DNA of 64,000 nucleotides, taken from contig OW818666.1 of assembly GCA_942493035.1 (NCBI GenBank), positions 1,302,001 to 1,366,000 of the forward strand, given 5' to 3'. Each line of letters opens with the position of its first letter. The first letter of the stretch is position 1. The notes beneath the pieces are model-generated. The model saw only the letters and a list, made by a program, of their open reading frames with translations, did no database searches and was not told the origin of the DNA. The stretch is from WRGT01 sp942493035 (GTDB lineage: Bacteria; Spirochaetota; UBA4802; UBA5550). The position numbers and the translations under genes were made by a program. Of the stretch, positions 8,261 through 17,221 are shown one piece after another.

Positions 8261-9151
8261 TCAGCTTATTCTCAGCTCCTCAAGTATTGAATCAAAATCG
8301 TAACCGAAATTTTTCTTCACATGTTTTTTTAATGCTGAAACATTATCCAGTTCCTTCGATGCAGCATATGCGTTGCTGATAATTTTCCTGATGTTAATAA
8401 TGGAACATATATCACCGTATGCCATGAAAATTTTAAATGCATGATCAAACACCGATATTGCTTTTTTGTACTGTTCTTCAGCGAAGTATATCATGCTTAT
8501 CTCTCCGCATGCTTCAAGTATTGTTTTTACATTGGTTGATTCCGACTCAATATTGTCTTCATAAGGGTGAATTTTGATCAGTTTCAGGTATAAACTTAGT
8601 GCAGAGTCCGTATCATTAAGGTTATATTGATAGACATACGCAAGCCTGTATAGAGCTGCTATATATTTATCATTCAGTTCAATTGCTTTGTTGTATGCGT
8701 TTATAACAAAAAGAGGATCTTTTCGTACTGAGAAGTTTGCCCCCAGCATAAACCATGCTTTTGGAGACATGTTTCTGCTGTTTGTGAGCTCTTCAGCTTT
8801 TGAATGGGCTTTCAGTTCAGCTTCATCAAGATCAGATATTCTTTTCATAAAAATATTCTGGAGTTTAAGGGCTTTTTTTATGTATTTCTTTTTGTGGGAA
8901 TATTTTATAATCTCTTCAAATGCTTCAATTGCCAGCTCTTCATATTCTGCTTCAGATGTGAGAAATGTAAGCCTGTCATAAACCTGAGCAGCAAGCAGCA
9001 GAAGTTCAGGGTCATCATAACCATGATGTCTTAATCTGTTTATTACGGCAAGCGAGTCATGAAGCCTGTTTTTTTTAAAATGTTTTACAGCCTCTTTCAT
9101 ACTTCGCTTGTAGTCTAATCCGATCTTATTCTGATTTTTTATTATATTCAT
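8261..9151 (-). CDS. TPR-repeat protein of unknown function
   Basis: A soluble, all-helical protein of 296 aa without signal peptide. TPR-like repeats are visible: the clearest is PLFVINAYNKAIELNDKYIAALYRLAYVYQ (about 146-175), followed by DTDSALSLYLKLIKIHPYED and EEQYKKAISVFDHAFKIFMAYGD. Such scaffolds bind other proteins; no partner can be named. It is the first gene of a two-gene reverse-strand unit with the Nudix gene. A family repeat lies directly upstream (9181-9252). The ribosome site is weak. Confidence 0.7.
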   Translation of the reverse strand: MNIIKNQNKIGLDYKRSMKEAVKHFKKNRLHDSLAVINRLRHHGYDDPELLLLAAQVYDRLTFLTSEAEYEELAIEAFEEIIKYSHKKKYIKKALKLQNIFMKRISDLDEAELKAHSKAEELTNSRNMSPKAWFMLGANFSVRKDPLFVINAYNKAIELNDKYIAALYRLAYVYQYNLNDTDSALSLYLKLIKIHPYEDNIESESTNVKTILEACGEISMIYFAEEQYKKAISVFDHAFKIFMAYGDICSIINIRKIISNAYAASKELDNVSALKKHVKKNFGYDFDSILEELRIS

Positions 9152-9180
9152 TTCCGGAAACTTTTATATATATATTTTTT

Positions 9181-9252
9181 AAGTATTTATTCCATAACAT
9201 TTTTGAATAAAAAATATTCGATTATCCCCGCCGCCAAAGGCGGTGGGGATAT
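9181..9252 (+). repeat. Intergenic palindromic repeat, copy 1
   Basis: Copy of a dispersed element: left flank AGTATTTATTCC, an A/T-rich middle, then the GC palindrome ATCCCCGCCGCC (9224-9235), loop AAA and GGCGGTGGGGAT (9239-9250), with one mismatch in the arm. Other copies are at about 27490, 32960 and 39430. See findings. Confidence 0.75.
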
Positions 9253-9691
9253 AATTTAAAAGTAAGTCGCTAAAAAAAATTGAGCGACTTACTTATGAGT
9301 TTCAAATCCCGCCGCCTTTGGCAGCGGTGAAATAATTCAAAAGAAACTTTGCAGGGTATAAGGGGCGGCAGCCCCTTAAAAAGCCCCCCGCAGGGGATAT
9401 TGCTGTTACACGCAGTGTGACAGCCTTTGAGTTTCTTATGAGTATCACTGTATTACTTATAGAATCGGAAAAATAATTTCATTACTTGAAACTATCAGTG
9501 ATAATTAAATGGAATGCCGGTAAAAAAAGCTCAGGAATTAATGCTGAACGATTTAAAATATTTTCTGTTTTTTGAATGAATAATCAATACATTGTTGTTA
9601 TTAAAGCAATTATGAAACTCTTTTTTTGAGAAAAGAGGAGTCGGCATCGATAAGCGTGGTGTACTAGTTCAGAATGAAGAGTGGCAATGTT
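9253..9691. other. Intergenic region with several strong hairpins
   Basis: About 440 bp without a gene. It contains a 12-bp perfect stem (AAGTAAGTCGCT at 9260-9271, AGCGACTTACTT at 9283-9294) and a decayed GC palindrome (about 9307-9330). A block bounded by AAGAAACT (about 9341) and AGTTTCTT (about 9429) holds two more hairpins: AAGGGGC/GCCCCTT near 9360-9377 and GCTGTTACAC/GTGTGACAGC near 9401-9423. It looks like nested repeat insertions or a structured RNA. The last part (about 9440-9690) is plain AT-rich DNA upstream of the CULT gene. Confidence 0.5.
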
Positions 9692-10099
9692 ATGGAGTCA
9701 ATAGAACATTTAGATGCAAAACCATCTGTCGTACAATCAGAGTTTATTGAATATCTTCCTGATGATAAAACTGATCAGGAGGAGACTCCTGACCGAAAAT
9801 GGGTCAGATGCAGAAGCTGTCACTATAAAATAGCGCTTCAGTCGGATAAAATAAAAATAAACCAGACTGATACACATATATTTGAAAATCCCGCAGGTAT
9901 ATTCTATCGGGTAATATGCTTTACATCCGCACCGGGTGCTTCTATAGTTTCTGATTATACAGACGAGAATACATGGTTTACAGGGTATCTATGGGGTATT
10001 ACTCTCTGCCGTTCGTGCCATAATCATCTCGGCTGGCATTATACTTCCGGATCGGCAGATTTTTTCGGTTTAATAGCCGACAGGCTTACGGGGATATAA
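9692..10099 (+). CDS. CULT-domain (cereblon-type) protein
   Basis: A small soluble protein consisting almost entirely of a CULT domain, the beta-tent ligand pocket known from the thalidomide-binding part of human cereblon and from stand-alone bacterial proteins. Numbering from the upstream ATG at 9674, the zinc pairs are Cys46/Cys49 and Cys112/Cys115, and the aromatic cage is Trp101, Trp107 and Trp121. The Trp spacings (6 and 14) and Trp107-to-Cys112 spacing (5) equal those of the human domain. The core shows NPAGIFYRVICFTSAPGA and TWFTGYLWG. I prefer the second ATG (9692), which has AAGAG upstream; the ATG at 9674 lacks a ribosome site. There is no signal peptide. Its natural bacterial ligand is unknown. 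It is a single-gene unit ending in a hairpin. Confidence 0.85.
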   Translation: MESIEHLDAKPSVVQSEFIEYLPDDKTDQEETPDRKWVRCRSCHYKIALQSDKIKINQTDTHIFENPAGIFYRVICFTSAPGASIVSDYTDENTWFTGYLWGITLCRSCHNHLGWHYTSGSADFFGLIADRLTGI

Positions 10100-10159
10100 A
10101 AAATACTTTACTCAATATAATATGTTTCATATGATATATTTTTATCATTTATGTAAATG

Positions 10160-10192
10160 CTGAAAAATCTGATTTAATATAGATTTTTTCAG
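10160..10192 (+). terminator. AT-rich hairpin downstream of the CULT gene
   Basis: CTGAAAAATCT and AGATTTTTTCAG pair with a single bulge around a 10-nt loop. The T-run inside the right arm could act as the terminator tract for the CULT transcript. Confidence 0.4.
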
Positions 10193-10374
10193 TTCTTTTC
10201 GATGAATGGAGTTTTTTCACGTAAATACCCGTAGAATAGCGGTAAAAATACTCTTCGCCGCGCCAAAGATGCGATGGAGGTAGGATGCCGCTGGTTTATG
10301 AACATTTACTATTTCACCGGCTGGTCATATTTGATAATATTCTCCCTATGAATTAAAGGGGTTCATAATTTAAG

Positions 10375-11541
10375 ATGAAAACAAAGAACAATACATTAAA
10401 AGTACTGATAATAAATTACGAGTTTCCCCCTCTCGGCGGCGGAGGAGGCGTAGCGTCTTATGATCTTGCCCTTGAGTGGGAAAAACATGGACAGGTAGAT
10501 GTTTTAACATCGGGCTATACAGGCCTGGAATCGTCTGAAAAAGTTAACGGGATCAATATTTATAGATCCAAAATATTTTTCAGAAAATCAAGGGATGCAG
10601 CAACATTTTTATCTATGCTCTCCTTCCTGATAACAGGATTTATCGCCGGATTTAATCTTTGCCGTAAAAACAGATACGATGTAATCAATACTCATTTTGC
10701 TGTTCCATCGGGACCGCTTGGTTATCTGCTCGGGAGGATGTTCCGGATACCGAATGTGCTCTCACTTCACGGCGGAGATATTTATGATCCGAGCAAAAAG
10801 ATGTCGCCTCATAAGAGTATAATCTTCAGCAGAGTTGTTAAGTTTATTCTCAATAAAGCTGACAGAATTGTAGCTCAATCAACCAACACCAGAGACAACA
10901 CTATTAAATATTATAACCCCGTAAAAGAGGTTGAGATTGTACCGCTTGCGTTTCATCCACCGGTTATTCCACGGATCACCAGAGAAAAACTCGGGCTGGA
11001 GAAGGACTCCTTCTATTTCATCACAATTGGCCGTCTGGTTAAGCGGAAAGCTATAGATACAATGCTTCATGCGCTATCCGATATAAAAAATAAAAAAATT
11101 AAACTCCTCATCCTGGGTGATGGGCCGGAAATGGAATTTCTCAGTAACCTTGCAGGCACACTGAATCTTAATGACAGGGTGCAGTTCCCCGGATACGTTA
11201 CCGATGATGAAAAATATAGCTACTTAAGCAATGCCGATGCATTTATTCTCACATCTCTCCATGAAGGATTCGGTATTGTATTTATGGAAGCTATGTTTAC
11301 AGGTTTACCGATAGTTTGTACCAATCATGGCGGGCAGGTCGATTTTCTGAAACATAATGAGAATGCTCTTCTTCTTGATGTGGGAGATGTTGAATCGTGT
11401 AGAAAATATATGATAAAAATTGAAAAGGACAAAGATTTATATAAGCTGATGTCAAAGAATAATAAGAAAAAGGTTAAAGATTTTTATGCGGAGAGTGTAG
11501 CCGCAGAGTATCTTAAAATTTTTTATGAGATCAAGAATTAA
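10375..11541 (+). CDS. Glycosyltransferase, GT4 family
   Basis: Retaining GT-B fold glycosyltransferase, 388 aa. The N-terminal acceptor domain begins NYEFPPLGGGGGVASYDLALEW; the C-terminal donor domain carries FITIGRLVKRKAIDTMLHAL, LLILGDGPEMEFL and the EX7E motif EGFGIVFME followed by TGLPIVCTNHGG. This is the PimB/WcaL-like pattern; donor and acceptor sugars are not predictable. There are no membrane segments, so it is cytosolic or peripheral. The regulator gene starts 3 nt after the stop, so the two are co-transcribed. Related enzymes act in lipid or polysaccharide glycosylation. Confidence 0.85.
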   Translation: MKTKNNTLKVLIINYEFPPLGGGGGVASYDLALEWEKHGQVDVLTSGYTGLESSEKVNGINIYRSKIFFRKSRDAATFLSMLSFLITGFIAGFNLCRKNRYDVINTHFAVPSGPLGYLLGRMFRIPNVLSLHGGDIYDPSKKMSPHKSIIFSRVVKFILNKADRIVAQSTNTRDNTIKYYNPVKEVEIVPLAFHPPVIPRITREKLGLEKDSFYFITIGRLVKRKAIDTMLHALSDIKNKKIKLLILGDGPEMEFLSNLAGTLNLNDRVQFPGYVTDDEKYSYLSNADAFILTSLHEGFGIVFMEAMFTGLPIVCTNHGGQVDFLKHNENALLLDVGDVESCRKYMIKIEKDKDLYKLMSKNNKKKVKDFYAESVAAEYLKIFYEIKN

Positions 11542-11544
11542 ATT

Positions 11545-12195
11545 ATGAAAATCAATATCGGCCTTGTAACCAGAAATAGTGAGATTGCAGATGATCTGAA
11601 GAGTAACATTCCGGAAGCTGAGCTTTCTATATATAAGAATATTGAATCTCTGTCCAAGGAGAGCTGTTCAATATTCATTATCGATTATGAAGAGATGGGT
11701 TCATCCGATTCAACACAGTTTTACCTCTCCCGTCTGAGAAAAAAAATTCTTGATATACCGGTTCTTCTGGTGCTCAGGGTCAACACTATCCCGGAACTGG
11801 ATTCGACCTGGTTCTTTAATGATTTTATCCTGTATCCGTTTCGTAAGGGCGAGATCAAAGCAAGACTCAGCAGAATTCTTACGGGACTTCCGGAAGATAA
11901 TGAAGAGATATCCATCGGCAACTTGAAGATAAATACTAAAGAATATGTAGTGTACATGAATGATGAAAAGCTCGAACTTACATATAAGGAGTTTGAACTG
12001 CTCAGGTTATTCATCGAAAATCGCGGAGTTGTATTCTCCAGAAAAGATGTATTAAGCCGCATATGGGGCATGGAGTACATCGGAGGTACGCGGACCGTCG
12101 ACGTTCATATAAGAAGACTTAGAAGCAAAATCGGCGATGATTTTAACTCTATAATAGAAACCGTTCGGAATGTCGGATATAAGTGTAAAGAGTAA
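11545..12195 (+). CDS. OmpR/PhoB-type regulator with degenerate receiver domain
   Basis: DNA-binding protein of 216 aa. The C-terminal half (about 125-216) is a clear winged helix of the OmpR type (LTYKEFELLRLFIENRGVVFSRKDVLSRIWG, then TRTVDVHIRRLRSKIG). The N-terminal half has receiver-like length and an Asp in FIIDYEEMG. It lacks the acidic pair after the first strand (GLVTRNSE) and the conserved Lys before PF (ILYPF). It is therefore probably an orphan regulator that does not use normal phosphorylation. No histidine kinase gene is nearby. It follows the glycosyltransferase by 3 nt and precedes the peptide transporter operon, a possible target. Confidence 0.82.
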   Translation: MKINIGLVTRNSEIADDLKSNIPEAELSIYKNIESLSKESCSIFIIDYEEMGSSDSTQFYLSRLRKKILDIPVLLVLRVNTIPELDSTWFFNDFILYPFRKGEIKARLSRILTGLPEDNEEISIGNLKINTKEYVVYMNDEKLELTYKEFELLRLFIENRGVVFSRKDVLSRIWGMEYIGGTRTVDVHIRRLRSKIGDDFNSIIETVRNVGYKCKE

Positions 12196-12215
12196 ATTAC
12201 ACGGAATATTTGTAT

Positions 12216-12242
12216 TTGACAAAGATGCAGACTTTGTATTAT
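12216..12242 (+). promoter_or_regulatory. Candidate promoter with overlapping inverted repeat for the Yej-type operon
   Basis: TTGACA (12216-12221) and TATTAT (12237-12242) are spaced 15 nt, which is short. ACAAAG (12219-12224) and CTTTGT (12232-12237) form an inverted repeat between them, a possible operator that might be read by the regulator encoded just upstream. Confidence 0.4.
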
Positions 12243-12274
12243 GTCGTATTAAAAATTATGAATAATAGAAAATT

Positions 12275-13288
12275 ATGTCCACATATATAATTAGAAGATT
12301 ACTTCTGATAATTCCAACATTTATCGGGATCACGCTCATGGTATTTGCTATTACCAGATTTGTTCCCGGCGGTCCGATTGAACGCATGATCGCAGAGGCT
12401 CAGCAGACTGCTGCCTCGCGGGGATTCAGCAGGATGAATACAAATCCGCTTTCAGCTGTTCAGCTGGAGGAGCTTAAAAAATATTACGGTTTTGATAAAC
12501 CTGTAATGATCAGTTATTTCAGCTGGCTGAAGAATGTTATGGTTCTGGACCTGGGGAATTCTACAAGGTATTATGAACCTGTATGGGGGCTAATTAAAAG
12601 CAAACTTCCTGTGTCTCTTTTTTATGGTATTATGGCTATGATTATTACATATTCAGTCTGCATACCTCTGGGTGTACTTAAAGCTCTCAGGCATAAAACT
12701 AATCTCGATAATATTACATCAATCATTGTATTTATCGGATACGCGATACCGAATTATGTAGTTGCAATTATTCTTCTGATGACATTCTCTTCATGGCTCG
12801 ATCTCTTCCCGCTAGGCGGATTTACCGGCAATGATTTTCATACGCTTACAACCGGGGGGAAAATTATAGATGTACTCTATCATTCGGTTCTCCCTCTTAT
12901 TGCATACATGGCGGGAAGTTTTGCCGTTATGACTTTTATGATGAAGAATTCACTTCTCGATTACCTGGCTTCAGATTTTATGAGAACTGCAATAGCTAAA
13001 GGGGCAAGCTACAGGCAGGCTGTTTTCAAACATGCCTTCCGTAACAGTCTTATTCCTCTTGCCACACATTTTGGAAATAACATTTCGATAATACTTACCG
13101 GATCATATCTTATTGAAAAAATATTCAATATAGACGGGATAGGACTCCTGGGGCTGGAATCGGTTGTAGAGAGGGATTATCCCACTGTACTTGGAATACT
13201 TGTTATATCCTCACTGCTTTTTATGATAGGGAATATTTTATCGGACATCTGCGTTGCCCTGGTCGATCCCAGAGTAAAATTCGAGTAG
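12275..13288 (+). CDS. yejB: Oligopeptide ABC permease, YejB-like
   Basis: Inner-membrane permease of the peptide/nickel family, 337 aa and six main hydrophobic helices. It opens with IIRRLLLIIPTFIGITLMVFAITRFVPGGPIE, where the PGGP motif is typical of YejB. The LFPLGGFTGNDF stretch and the EAA loop TAIAKGASYRQAVFKHAFRNSLIPLA follow. YejABEF imports oligopeptides (and microcin C in enterobacteria). It is the first gene of a six-gene run, 7 nt before the YejE-like gene. The ribosome site before ATG 12275 is weak. Confidence 0.88.
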   Translation: MSTYIIRRLLLIIPTFIGITLMVFAITRFVPGGPIERMIAEAQQTAASRGFSRMNTNPLSAVQLEELKKYYGFDKPVMISYFSWLKNVMVLDLGNSTRYYEPVWGLIKSKLPVSLFYGIMAMIITYSVCIPLGVLKALRHKTNLDNITSIIVFIGYAIPNYVVAIILLMTFSSWLDLFPLGGFTGNDFHTLTTGGKIIDVLYHSVLPLIAYMAGSFAVMTFMMKNSLLDYLASDFMRTAIAKGASYRQAVFKHAFRNSLIPLATHFGNNISIILTGSYLIEKIFNIDGIGLLGLESVVERDYPTVLGILVISSLLFMIGNILSDICVALVDPRVKFE

Positions 13289-13295
13289 GCCAGTC

Positions 13296-14345
13296 ATGAT
13301 TAAATTTAATCCGCTTACTATAACTAAAATCAGAAGATTCAGAAGTATCAAACGGGGATACTACTCCTGTATTATACTCGCACTGTTTATACTGCTCTCT
13401 CTCTTTGCGGAACTTTTTGTAAACAGCAGAGCTCTATTAGTAAGGTATAATGGAGAGTTATATTTTCCTACATACGGTTCAATTATTCCGGGTAAAACTT
13501 TCGGTCTTGATTACGAATATGAAACGAACTACAGAGAGCTTAAAGTTCATATTGAAAAAAGCGGTACAGGTGATTTTGTAATTCTTCCACCCGTTCCGTT
13601 TAATCCATATGAAACCGAAGTTAAAAAAGATATGTACCCTCCATTACCTCCGTCAATCAAAGATAAACATTATCTCGGTACAGATAAAACAGGTCGTGAT
13701 ATCGCGGCAAGGCTTCTGTACGGATTTAGAATTGCCATATTTTTTTCACTTATTCTCCTTATCTTTGAATATGCAATCGGTGTAACTATCGGCTGTTTTA
13801 TGGGATATCTCGGTGGTAAGTTCGATATCGTTTTTCAGCGTATAATTGAGATCTGGAATAACATCCCATTTCTATATGCTATAATAATTATATCTTCTAT
13901 TGTTATTCCAAGTTTCTTTTCACTTCTTGGGATTATGATATTCTTCGGGTGGATTGGAATAACCTGGTATGTGAGAACTGCCACATACAGAGAGAAAGAG
14001 AGAGAGTATGTCCTTGCCGCAAGAGCACTCGGTGCTTCTACATCTAGGATAATTCTTATACATATTGTACCGAATATTATTTCTGTCATTATTACTTTTA
14101 TTCCCTTTTCCGTAGCCGGCGGTATTACTGCTCTTACTGCGCTGGATTTTCTCGGATTCGGTCTTGCTCCGCCGACACCAAGCTGGGGTCAGCTCCTTGC
14201 TGAAGCTTCAGAGTATAATATAAAAGCGCCATGGATCGGTATCTCGGTAATTTCATCGATGATTGCTGTTTTGACAATGGTTACATTCATCGGTGAAGCT
14301 GTAAGGGAGTCTTTCGATCCCAAGATGTATACAACATATGAATAA
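13296..14345 (+). CDS. yejE: Oligopeptide ABC permease, YejE-like
   Basis: Second permease subunit, 349 aa. The N-terminal signature FRSIKRGYYSCIILALFILLSLFAELFVNSRALLVRYNGELYFPTYGS is characteristic of YejE and not of generic OppC. It is followed by a long periplasmic segment (about residues 55-125) before the permease domain starting at HYLGTDKTGRDI. The EAA loop is YVLAARALGASTSRIILIHIVPN. It partners the YejB-like subunit. The binding-protein gene follows 11 nt later. Confidence 0.88.
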   Translation: MIKFNPLTITKIRRFRSIKRGYYSCIILALFILLSLFAELFVNSRALLVRYNGELYFPTYGSIIPGKTFGLDYEYETNYRELKVHIEKSGTGDFVILPPVPFNPYETEVKKDMYPPLPPSIKDKHYLGTDKTGRDIAARLLYGFRIAIFFSLILLIFEYAIGVTIGCFMGYLGGKFDIVFQRIIEIWNNIPFLYAIIIISSIVIPSFFSLLGIMIFFGWIGITWYVRTATYREKEREYVLAARALGASTSRIILIHIVPNIISVIITFIPFSVAGGITALTALDFLGFGLAPPTPSWGQLLAEASEYNIKAPWIGISVISSMIAVLTMVTFIGEAVRESFDPKMYTTYE

Positions 14346-14356
14346 CGGGGGATTAA

Positions 14357-16228
14357 ATGTCCGGAACTAAACTATACTCATTCAAGTCAGCATTGTTAAT
14401 AGCTTTAATGCTGATCGTATCAATATTCGCATCCTGCAGTAAGGATGAAGGTGACGCTGTTAATGATGGTGCCGATGATTCGATTAAACTCGATTATTCC
14501 GTTCATCCTATTACTGAAAATCTCAAGTGGCTGACAAATAATGATGAACCTCTTATTGCTTCTCCCGATGCTAAAAAAGGTGGTACATTAAATACATATA
14601 TTCTTTCATTCCCCTTAACATTCAGAACCGAAGGACCGGATTCAAATTCATCAACACGATCATATTTTCTTGATAATCATCTCGGCCTTGTCGGTTACCA
14701 TAACAATACAGGTAAAGTTCTTCCCGAGCTTGCAACTCACTGGGCTTATGGTAAAGACGGGAAAACAATGTATTTTAAAATTCACCCCGACGCAAAATGG
14801 TCGGATGGTGTTTCCGTAACTGCAGATGATTTTATTTTTACATTTGAATTTATGCTGTCAAAACATATACAATCACCTTTTCATAACGAGATGTATGCCA
14901 AGGAATATGAAAAGATTCAGAAGCATGGAGATAAAATTATTTCTATTACCGCATCTAAAAAAGTACCCGATCTCTGGTATAATCTGAATATGCAGCCCAA
15001 ACCGAAACATTTTTATGTCAAAATGAATAAAAATTACGTTACCGATTTTAACTGGAAAGTTGAACCGAATACCGGCCCCTATGTCCTGAAAGATTTTTCA
15101 AAAGGTAAATATCTCTTATTCGAGAGACAGAAGGATTGGTGGGCAAAAGATCTGAGATATAATAAAAACAGGTACAATGTCGATTTTATAAAAGTCTCTG
15201 TTATCCGGGATGAGAACGTAGGTTATGAGCATTTCAGAAAAGGTCTTATCGATTCACTCGATGCTACACGTCCTGAGATATGGTACGAAAAAGGTAAAGA
15301 TGATATCTTCACAAATGGTTATGTTGAAAAAGTTGTCTATTATAACCAGGCTAAGAGACCCACGCCTGGATTGTATCTTAACCTTGACAAAGATATTTTC
15401 AAAGATAAAAATCTGCGCCTTGCTCTTGCCCATGCAATTAACTTTGACAAGGTTAATTCGCAGATTATGAGAAACGATGCAACCCGTCTTAATACCTGTT
15501 TTGAAGGATATGGTGCTTATACCAATAAAAATATCCGTGCGAGAGAATTCAATCTTCTGAAGGCTGAATCGTACATGAAAGCAGCAGGATGGAAACGGGG
15601 AGCTGACGGAATATGGGAGAAGGGGAACAACCGGTTCTCCGTGACTCTTACATATGGTCGAGAGCTCTTTACTCCCAGAGTTATTATTTATCAGGAAGAG
15701 GCTAAAAAGGCCGGAATTGATCTGAAACTTGAACTGCTTGACCCTAGCACATGGTACAAAAAAGTCTCCGAGAAAAAACATGATATCACTTATTTAACCT
15801 TTTCAACTGGCTTCCGTCCGGAACCGTGGCAGCACTTCCATTCGGAAAATGCTCATAAAGCTCAGACAAATAATATTACAAACATCGATGATCCCGAAAT
15901 GGATAAGATGATCAATAAATACCGTGATTCAACAAATGAAAATGAGCGTATGGATCTCTCCAGAAAGATTCAGCAGCGCGTTCACGATTCAGCCTCATGG
16001 ATTCCTCTTGATGTAACTCCGTTTTTCAGAGAGTTCTACTGGAGATGGATGAAGTTTCCTGCAATTCCGGGAGACAAAGAGACCGGAGATATTTTTGACA
16101 GTCCTGCAGGTTCAGGTTATTTCTGGATCGATGAAGATATTAAAAAAGAGACTCTGGACGCGATGAAAGCGAACAAAACATTTAAGCCTGTTGTAAATAT
16201 TATAACAAAATATAAGCAGGGTAATTAA
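14357..16228 (+). CDS. Oligopeptide-binding lipoprotein of the YejA/OppA class
   Basis: Solute-binding protein family 5, 623 aa. Signal peptide 1-26 ends SIFAS with Cys27 as lipidation site, so it is anchored rather than soluble. The mature domain shows the family hallmarks PELATHWAYGKDGKTMYFKIHPDAKWSDGVSVTADDFIFTFE and, later, LRLALAHAINFDKVN. The motif SPDAKKGGTLN near residue 72 resembles the PDAPKGG start of YejA. It captures peptides for the YejBE-like channel, and the gene order permease-permease-binding protein-ATPases supports that. Confidence 0.85.
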   Translation: MSGTKLYSFKSALLIALMLIVSIFASCSKDEGDAVNDGADDSIKLDYSVHPITENLKWLTNNDEPLIASPDAKKGGTLNTYILSFPLTFRTEGPDSNSSTRSYFLDNHLGLVGYHNNTGKVLPELATHWAYGKDGKTMYFKIHPDAKWSDGVSVTADDFIFTFEFMLSKHIQSPFHNEMYAKEYEKIQKHGDKIISITASKKVPDLWYNLNMQPKPKHFYVKMNKNYVTDFNWKVEPNTGPYVLKDFSKGKYLLFERQKDWWAKDLRYNKNRYNVDFIKVSVIRDENVGYEHFRKGLIDSLDATRPEIWYEKGKDDIFTNGYVEKVVYYNQAKRPTPGLYLNLDKDIFKDKNLRLALAHAINFDKVNSQIMRNDATRLNTCFEGYGAYTNKNIRAREFNLLKAESYMKAAGWKRGADGIWEKGNNRFSVTLTYGRELFTPRVIIYQEEAKKAGIDLKLELLDPSTWYKKVSEKKHDITYLTFSTGFRPEPWQHFHSENAHKAQTNNITNIDDPEMDKMINKYRDSTNENERMDLSRKIQQRVHDSASWIPLDVTPFFREFYWRWMKFPAIPGDKETGDIFDSPAGSGYFWIDEDIKKETLDAMKANKTFKPVVNIITKYKQGN

Positions 16229-16234
16229 TTATAA

Positions 16235-17221
16235 ATGGATTCCGGAACAGATATTATTTTAAAAGTTAAAAACTTTTCTGCCGGATTTGTCAAAGATGGT
16301 GAAGTATATTCTGCCGTTGATAAAATCAGTTTTGATCTGAGAAAAGGGGAAACTTTAGGTATTGTCGGAGAATCCGGCTGCGGGAAGAGTGTAACAGCTC
16401 TGTCAATTATGAAACTGCTTCCGGTTCCGTCGGGTAAATACATCGGCGGTGAAATATTATTCAGAGATAAGAATATTCTCGATCTGTCACCTGCAGAGAT
16501 GCGCGGCATAAGGGGTGATTCAATTGCAATGATATTCCAGGAACCGATGACAGCTCTTAATCCTGTAAAAAAAATCGGTAAGCAGATAAGTGAGGTTTTT
16601 GAACTTCATCGAAAAGATTTAAGCAGAAAAGAGATGGAGAATGAAACATTATCTCTACTCCGGAAAGTGGGGATTTCTGATCCTGAACAGAGAATGAACG
16701 AATATCCTCATCAGCTTTCCGGCGGGATGAGGCAGCGTGTAATGATAGCAATAGCGCTTGCATGTAAACCCTCTATTCTTATTGCAGATGAACCGACTAC
16801 AGCTCTTGATGTCACAATTCAGGCTCAGATACTCGATCTTATAAAAGAACTGCAGCGCGAATCCGGGATGTCTGTTATATTTATCACTCATGACCTGGGG
16901 GTAATTTCACAGCTCTGCGATAATGTAATTGTCATGTATGCAGGGAGAGTTGCAGAAAAAGCATCAGTTGACGAACTTTTTAAGAATACGCTGCATCCAT
17001 ACACTTCGGGACTTCTGGATTCTATTCCTAAATTTGAATACAAACGTAAAACAAGATTAAAGTCCATCGAAGGGATGGTCCCGTCAATAACGGATTATCC
17101 CGAAGGATGCAGATTCCGGAACCGCTGTACATTCGCATTTGAACCATGTGCTTTAAAGCATCCCGATGAGTTCGAAATCAGCGAAAATCATAGAGTAAAT
17201 TGTTATAAGTATGGCGGATAA
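16235..17221 (+). CDS. oppD: Oligopeptide ABC transporter ATPase, OppD/DppD type
   Basis: Cytoplasmic ATPase, 328 aa. Walker A GESGCGKSV is near residue 44, Q-loop FQEPMTALNP near 99, signature LSGGMRQRV near 160 and Walker B ILIADEPTTALDV near 180. The C-terminal oligopeptide-transporter extension carries CRFRNRCTFAFEPC, a possible Fe-S-binding Cys cluster known in this family. In enterobacterial Yej systems this and the next ATPase are fused as YejF; here they are separate genes overlapping by 11 bp. Confidence 0.9.
   Translation: MDSGTDIILKVKNFSAGFVKDGEVYSAVDKISFDLRKGETLGIVGESGCGKSVTALSIMKLLPVPSGKYIGGEILFRDKNILDLSPAEMRGIRGDSIAMIFQEPMTALNPVKKIGKQISEVFELHRKDLSRKEMENETLSLLRKVGISDPEQRMNEYPHQLSGGMRQRVMIAIALACKPSILIADEPTTALDVTIQAQILDLIKELQRESGMSVIFITHDLGVISQLCDNVIVMYAGRVAEKASVDELFKNTLHPYTSGLLDSIPKFEYKRKTRLKSIEGMVPSITDYPEGCRFRNRCTFAFEPCALKHPDEFEISENHRVNCYKYGG

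Noticed and set aside
9301..9330. tRNA-like TTCAAATCC sequence
   Set aside because: No acceptor or anticodon stem can be formed around it; it belongs to a decayed GC palindrome.
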